Positions 7,694-10,339 of a stretch of DNA of 10,339 nucleotides are shown here, in pieces; the stretch's first letter is position 1, and each line of letters begins with the position of its first letter. The translations under genes and the position numbers were made by a program. The notes beneath the pieces are model-generated. The model saw only the letters and a program-made list of their open reading frames with translations, searched no databases and was not told the DNA's origin. Origin of the DNA: Treponema sp. (GTDB lineage: Bacteria; Spirochaetota; Spirochaetia; Treponematales; Treponemataceae); the NCBI GenBank assembly GCA_016297415.1, contig JAEDGQ010000073.1:1-10339 (forward strand), given 5' to 3'.

Positions 7694-7702
7694 ATTTTTT
7701 TT
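7669..7702 (+). terminator. Intrinsic terminator after the pectate lyase gene
   Basis: A 9-bp stem (CCCCGTCAG with CTGGCGGGG, one T-G wobble) with a 7-base T-rich loop is followed, after one A, by eight T (7695-7702). It lies 80 bases after the stop codon and is the last of four adjacent hairpins. Confidence 0.85.
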
Positions 7703-7912
7703 CAGGTGGGATTTAACACAGATAAACAGGGACAAAAAGGATGGAAAAGATAATTACGGAATATAGCCGGGAGCTGTAGTTTATAAAACAAAGCACAAAA
7801 CGCGTGTAGCATGCCAGCATGCGGTTTCGACAAGACGTTTTCACGACTGGAAGCCATTTTTAGCAGGGAATATATTATAATGCGTTTGCCCTAACCATGC
7901 TTCGCAATGTAG
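7703..7912. other. Gene-free spacer with a palindrome-rich patch
   Basis: No credible gene is seen here. Bases 7809-7822 are two copies of the palindrome GCATGC two bases apart, able to fold as a 5-bp stem with a CCAG loop. Directly after it, GGTTTC (7823-7828) can pair with GAAGCC (7850-7855, one wobble) around a 21-base loop. A TATAAT at 7876-7881 has no fitting -35. GCTTCGC (7899-7905) lies in a 10-base match to the outer end of the 55-bp repeat. The patch may be a remnant of an interspersed repeat or a structured RNA; I do not recognise a known family. Confidence 0.45.
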
Positions 7913-7941
7913 TTGTAACTGTTAAGTTTTTTTGATATATT
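7913..7941 (+). promoter_or_regulatory. Candidate promoter of the acyltransferase gene
   Basis: TTGTAA (7913-7918) and TATATT (7936-7941) are separated by 17 bp. They match the housekeeping consensus at four of six and five of six positions, and would give a leader of about 55 bases. TATAAT at 7876-7881 is an alternative -10 without a good -35. Confidence 0.45.
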
Positions 7942-8002
7942 ATCTTTTGTTTTTTTTAAACAGAATACTGGCTGATATCATATTCTTTCAGGAGAGGCTT
8001 TT

Positions 8003-9166
8003 ATGAGTGAACAGAATAATGAGAATAAAAATGAAGCCCTTAGAATAAGTAAGTTTGAGGCTAACAGGGGTAAATATGCAGCCAAGTATTCAAAGGCTTA
8101 CTGCCAGTCTTTTTTTCGTAATATCCTTACACCTATAAGTGAGACCTGGTTTAGACCTGAACTCATTGGCTTTGAAAACTTTCCTAAACGTACAAATCCT
8201 GACGCCCCCCTGATTTTCTTTTCAAATCATTCTGGAAACGGCTTTCCATGGGATGCAATTGTCTATATCAGTAAAATCAATTCCATGAATCTTGCGGAAA
8301 ATGAAAGTGTTCGTGCCCTCATTTCTACAGACCTGACCAGATATCTTTGCCTTAATCCCTTCCTTGTTGACGATATCTGGGTAAAATGCGGCTGTATTAA
8401 TGCTACTCCCTTAAATTTTGAAACAGTTATGCATCTTAACGAGTATAATGTTATGATTTATCCTGAAGGAATTAATGGTATAGGAAAAGGTTCAAATAAA
8501 GCATATCAGATTCAGCCCTTGCAGCTTTCATTTCTGAGAATGGCCCTTAAGTACAAGACAGACATTGTTCCATTTATGACTATCAATGCAGAATACAACT
8601 GTCCTCTTACTATTACTCCAAAATGGCTTGTAAAGCTTGCAAGAAAATTAGGTCTTCCATTCCTGCCTCTTGGTCCAATACATATCTGTTCATTTATTTT
8701 TGCGCCATGGTTAGTTTATGCCACAGCACCTGCTCAGATTAACTTTATTATGGGAAAACCTGTAAAACTTTCTGAGCTGGTAAACAAACCTTATGAAGAA
8801 CTTAAAAAAGAAGAACTTCTTGAACTGAGTGAAAAAATCCGTGCAAGCCTTGAACAGCAGATTAAAGAAGCTAATGAAGTATATGGAAAGAAACATTACA
8901 ATATTCCTACTTTGCTTAAGGCAATGCGCAAAAACTGGAAGAAATTTTTCATCTGGTGGCCACCTTTCTGGCCTTTTGCAATTACATACTTTGATGTTAA
9001 CTACGATGAAAAAGTTGGAGATGCCAGCATAAAATTCTCTCTCTGGAAGCTTATTAAAACTCTGTTTAAGAGACCTAGAGTTATTTCTCTGTTTATTCCT
9101 GTGTGGGGCTGGATTGTAATGATTGGCAAGACTATCTGGCAGGTTAAAGTTCTTAAGAAAAAATAG
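8003..9166 (+). CDS. PlsC-like 1-acylglycerol-3-phosphate acyltransferase family protein
   Basis: Probably transfers a fatty acyl chain to a lysophospholipid or related glycerol lipid at the inner membrane. The start is supported by AGGAG (7990-7994), eight bases upstream. The acyltransferase blocks appear in order: SNHSGNGFPWD (74-84), with H76 as the likely catalytic base, then YPEG (153-156, the usual FPEG substrate-binding block), then VPFMTINAEY (189-198). The family's HX4D motif is here HX7D, because three extra residues separate H76 and D84; this is either a subfamily trait or a shifted function. A hydrophobic stretch at 219-242 and an aromatic, hydrophobic C-terminus (314-329, 359-378) suggest membrane attachment. 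At 387 residues it is longer than a typical 240-residue PlsC. The exact substrate cannot be read from the sequence. A hemolysin-like or ornithine-lipid acyltransferase is possible but less likely. Confidence 0.8.
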   Translation: MSEQNNENKNEALRISKFEANRGKYAAKYSKAYCQSFFRNILTPISETWFRPELIGFENFPKRTNPDAPLIFFSNHSGNGFPWDAIVYISKINSMNLAENESVRALISTDLTRYLCLNPFLVDDIWVKCGCINATPLNFETVMHLNEYNVMIYPEGINGIGKGSNKAYQIQPLQLSFLRMALKYKTDIVPFMTINAEYNCPLTITPKWLVKLARKLGLPFLPLGPIHICSFIFAPWLVYATAPAQINFIMGKPVKLSELVNKPYEELKKEELLELSEKIRASLEQQIKEANEVYGKKHYNIPTLLKAMRKNWKKFFIWWPPFWPFAITYFDVNYDEKVGDASIKFSLWKLIKTLFKRPRVISLFIPVWGWIVMIGKTIWQVKVLKKK

Positions 9167-9186
9167 ATTTATTTTGTCTGTGTTCA

Positions 9187-9195
9187 TGGTATACT
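9187..9195 (+). promoter_or_regulatory. Candidate extended -10 promoter of the AI-2E family gene
   Basis: TG-G-TATACT is an extended -10 box. Counting its last T as -7 puts +1 exactly on the A of the ATG at 9202, so the transcript may lack a leader. There is no Shine-Dalgarno before this ATG and no good -35. The arrangement mirrors the box before the cyclase gene at 119-127. Confidence 0.45.
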
Positions 9196-9201
9196 CTTTG
9201 C

Positions 9202-10275
9202 ATGGAAAATAAAGAGAAGTTTGTAAAAGGTATTTTTTTACTTTTAATGTTTGTTGCCGTACTTTTTGCAGGTGCCCTGCTGAAAGTTATGGAAAGTGTA
9301 TTTAAGCCTCTTGTGCTAAGCATAATGCTGTCTTTTGTTTTTTATCCTTTTATAAAAAAGCTTTCAACAAAATACAAAATGCCATGGTGGCTTGCTACAA
9401 CCCTGGTGTATTTATTTTCTCTGGTCAATGTTTTTCTTCTGGCAAACGTGCTTTCAGTTAGTTTTAAGGCAGCACTTCTTTCTATACCAAAATATGAAGA
9501 AAAGTTTTTAAATCTTTATCAGATATTCCTTCAGTGGCTTCAAAAGGATACTTCGTTATACTCTATGTTTGGCTTTGATCAGGAAGCTTCACTTTTTGCA
9601 AATTTAAATTCCCAGTTTAATATTCTGGAATTTGCAAAAGATGCGGCCCTTGGTTTTACAGGCTCAGTTGTTGGTTTTATGAAAGTATTCTTTCTTGTCC
9701 TTCTTATGTCAGTTTTTCTTCTTGCAGAATTTAAGCAGATGAAGGAAAAAGTTGGCAGGGCTTTTGATACAGAAGGGGAAGTAAAAGTTTATGCCATGAT
9801 TCAAAAAATCGTAGCTGATGTAACTCACTATATTTCCATTAAGTTTTTAATTTCCCTGGCAACTGGAGTTCTTGTATTTTTAGTCTGCCTTGTTTTTAGA
9901 ATGGACTTTCCTCTTGTATGGGGCTTTGCTGCTTTTTGTCTTAATTTTATTCCAACCTTTGGCTCTATTATTTCCTGCGTTATAACAGCTTTATTTGCTA
10001 TTATTCAGTTTTATCCTTCGTTCTGGAGTGCTTTTTTTGTTATTGTTTTAATCGTTGCCATCAATATTATTCTGGGGAATATTGTTGAACCAAAAATTGA
10101 AGGAGATAATCTGGGCGTTTCTCCTTTTGTAATCCTTGTAAGTCTTTCTTTCTGGGGATGGCTCTGGGGAATTATTGGATTGATTATTGCCGTTCCATTT
10201 GTTGTAATTATAAGAATCATCTGTGAAAATGTGTCTTACTTAAAACCTATAGGGGTGTTTTTAGGAAGTAAATAA
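9202..10275 (+). CDS. AI-2E family transporter (PerM/TqsA-like membrane protein)
   Basis: An integral inner-membrane protein of the AI-2E transporter family. Members have been linked to autoinducer-2 export and to sodium or proton antiport, so a substrate should not be assumed. The 357-residue length is typical. Hydrophobic segments lie at about 9-27, 33-51, 63-84, 152-176, 212-232, 237-265, 273-292 and 305-340. The long soluble part at about 86-150 is the usual extracytoplasmic region of the family. Signature blocks are present: FCLNFIPTFGSIIS (245-258), EPKIEGDNLG (296-305) and the adjoining SFWGWLWGIIG (316-326). It begins 35 bp after the acyltransferase stop with no terminator between them, so it may be transcribed both by readthrough and from its own extended -10 box. 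No Shine-Dalgarno is visible. There is no LuxS or AI-2 receptor gene nearby to support a quorum-sensing role. Confidence 0.9.
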   Translation: MENKEKFVKGIFLLLMFVAVLFAGALLKVMESVFKPLVLSIMLSFVFYPFIKKLSTKYKMPWWLATTLVYLFSLVNVFLLANVLSVSFKAALLSIPKYEEKFLNLYQIFLQWLQKDTSLYSMFGFDQEASLFANLNSQFNILEFAKDAALGFTGSVVGFMKVFFLVLLMSVFLLAEFKQMKEKVGRAFDTEGEVKVYAMIQKIVADVTHYISIKFLISLATGVLVFLVCLVFRMDFPLVWGFAAFCLNFIPTFGSIISCVITALFAIIQFYPSFWSAFFVIVLIVAINIILGNIVEPKIEGDNLGVSPFVILVSLSFWGWLWGIIGLIIAVPFVVIIRIICENVSYLKPIGVFLGSK

Positions 10276-10284
10276 TTAAACAAA

Positions 10285-10339
10285 AGGACAAATGTCGAGT
10301 TTTAAATTTTTGTTCTTTGGGTGGCTTTTTGCTTCGCAA
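10285..10339 (-). repeat. 55-bp inverted repeat, right copy
   Basis: Reverse complement of 23-77, with 53 of 55 bases identical. It begins nine bases after the stop of the AI-2E family gene. Read on the + strand, it ends in the first half of the stem seen in the left copy (GGCTTTTTGC, TTC loop, then GCAA), so the rest of the hairpin and the true end of the repeat lie beyond the window. If that hairpin is complete it could serve as the terminator of the AI-2E family gene, for which no other terminator is visible. Confidence 0.85.

Noticed and set aside
7517..7735. Minus-strand open frame of 72 codons across the hairpin cluster
   Set aside because: It runs through four hairpins and a terminator, overlaps the end of the lyase gene and has no Shine-Dalgarno. 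Its Gly/Pro/Arg-rich middle comes from the GC-rich repeat.
8711..9187. Minus-strand open frame opposite the acyltransferase C-terminus
   Set aside because: Lys/Phe/Asn-rich translation with no domain, antisense to a well-supported gene.
9202..10275. AI-2E family gene as evidence for quorum sensing at this locus
   Set aside because: The family name is historical, members have varied substrates, and no luxS or AI-2 uptake or sensing gene is present.

Overview
The window looks like chromosomal DNA from a host-associated, pectin-degrading spirochaete, most likely a gut or rumen Treponema. This is inference. It rests on low-GC DNA with T-rich third codon positions, a CHASE2-type adenylate cyclase with the long insert I associate with treponemes, a relaxed spirochaetal lipobox on the secreted enzyme, and a large pectate lyase of the kind used by plant-fibre degraders. 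No 16S gene or other phylogenetic marker is present, so the genus is not proven.

Layout, all four genes on the + strand. Bases 1-136 hold the first copy of a 55-bp repeat and a candidate promoter. Bases 137-2962 encode a membrane CHASE2 / class III adenylate cyclase, closed by a strong intrinsic terminator (2986-3030). Bases 3031-3367 are an AT-rich leader. Bases 3368-7588 encode a 1406-residue lipoprotein that joins two unrelated pectate lyases, PL1 at the N-terminus and PL9 at the C-terminus, through two related beta-rich modules and three Ser/Gly/Thr linkers. Bases 7589-8002 hold four consecutive GC-rich hairpins (the last a terminator), a second palindrome-rich patch and a candidate promoter. 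Bases 8003-9166 encode a PlsC-like acyltransferase, and 9202-10275 an AI-2E family (PerM/TqsA-like) membrane protein. The window ends in an inverted copy of the first 55-bp repeat, 53 of 55 bases identical.

The lyase is probably a cell-surface enzyme that cuts pectin or pectate into unsaturated oligogalacturonides by calcium-dependent beta-elimination. The cyclase would convert an extracytoplasmic signal into cAMP. Nothing in the sequence ties it to control of the lyase except adjacency, and a terminator separates them. The acyltransferase and the AI-2E protein are 35 bp apart with no terminator between them and may be partly co-transcribed.

The points most worth checking are the 55-bp inverted repeats enclosing the four genes, the PL1-PL9 fusion with its two uncharacterised modules, the hairpin cluster, and two genes whose extended -10 boxes lie so close to the start codon that their mRNAs may be leaderless. 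I saw no transposase, CRISPR array, tRNA or rRNA, and no clear new defence or mobile system.
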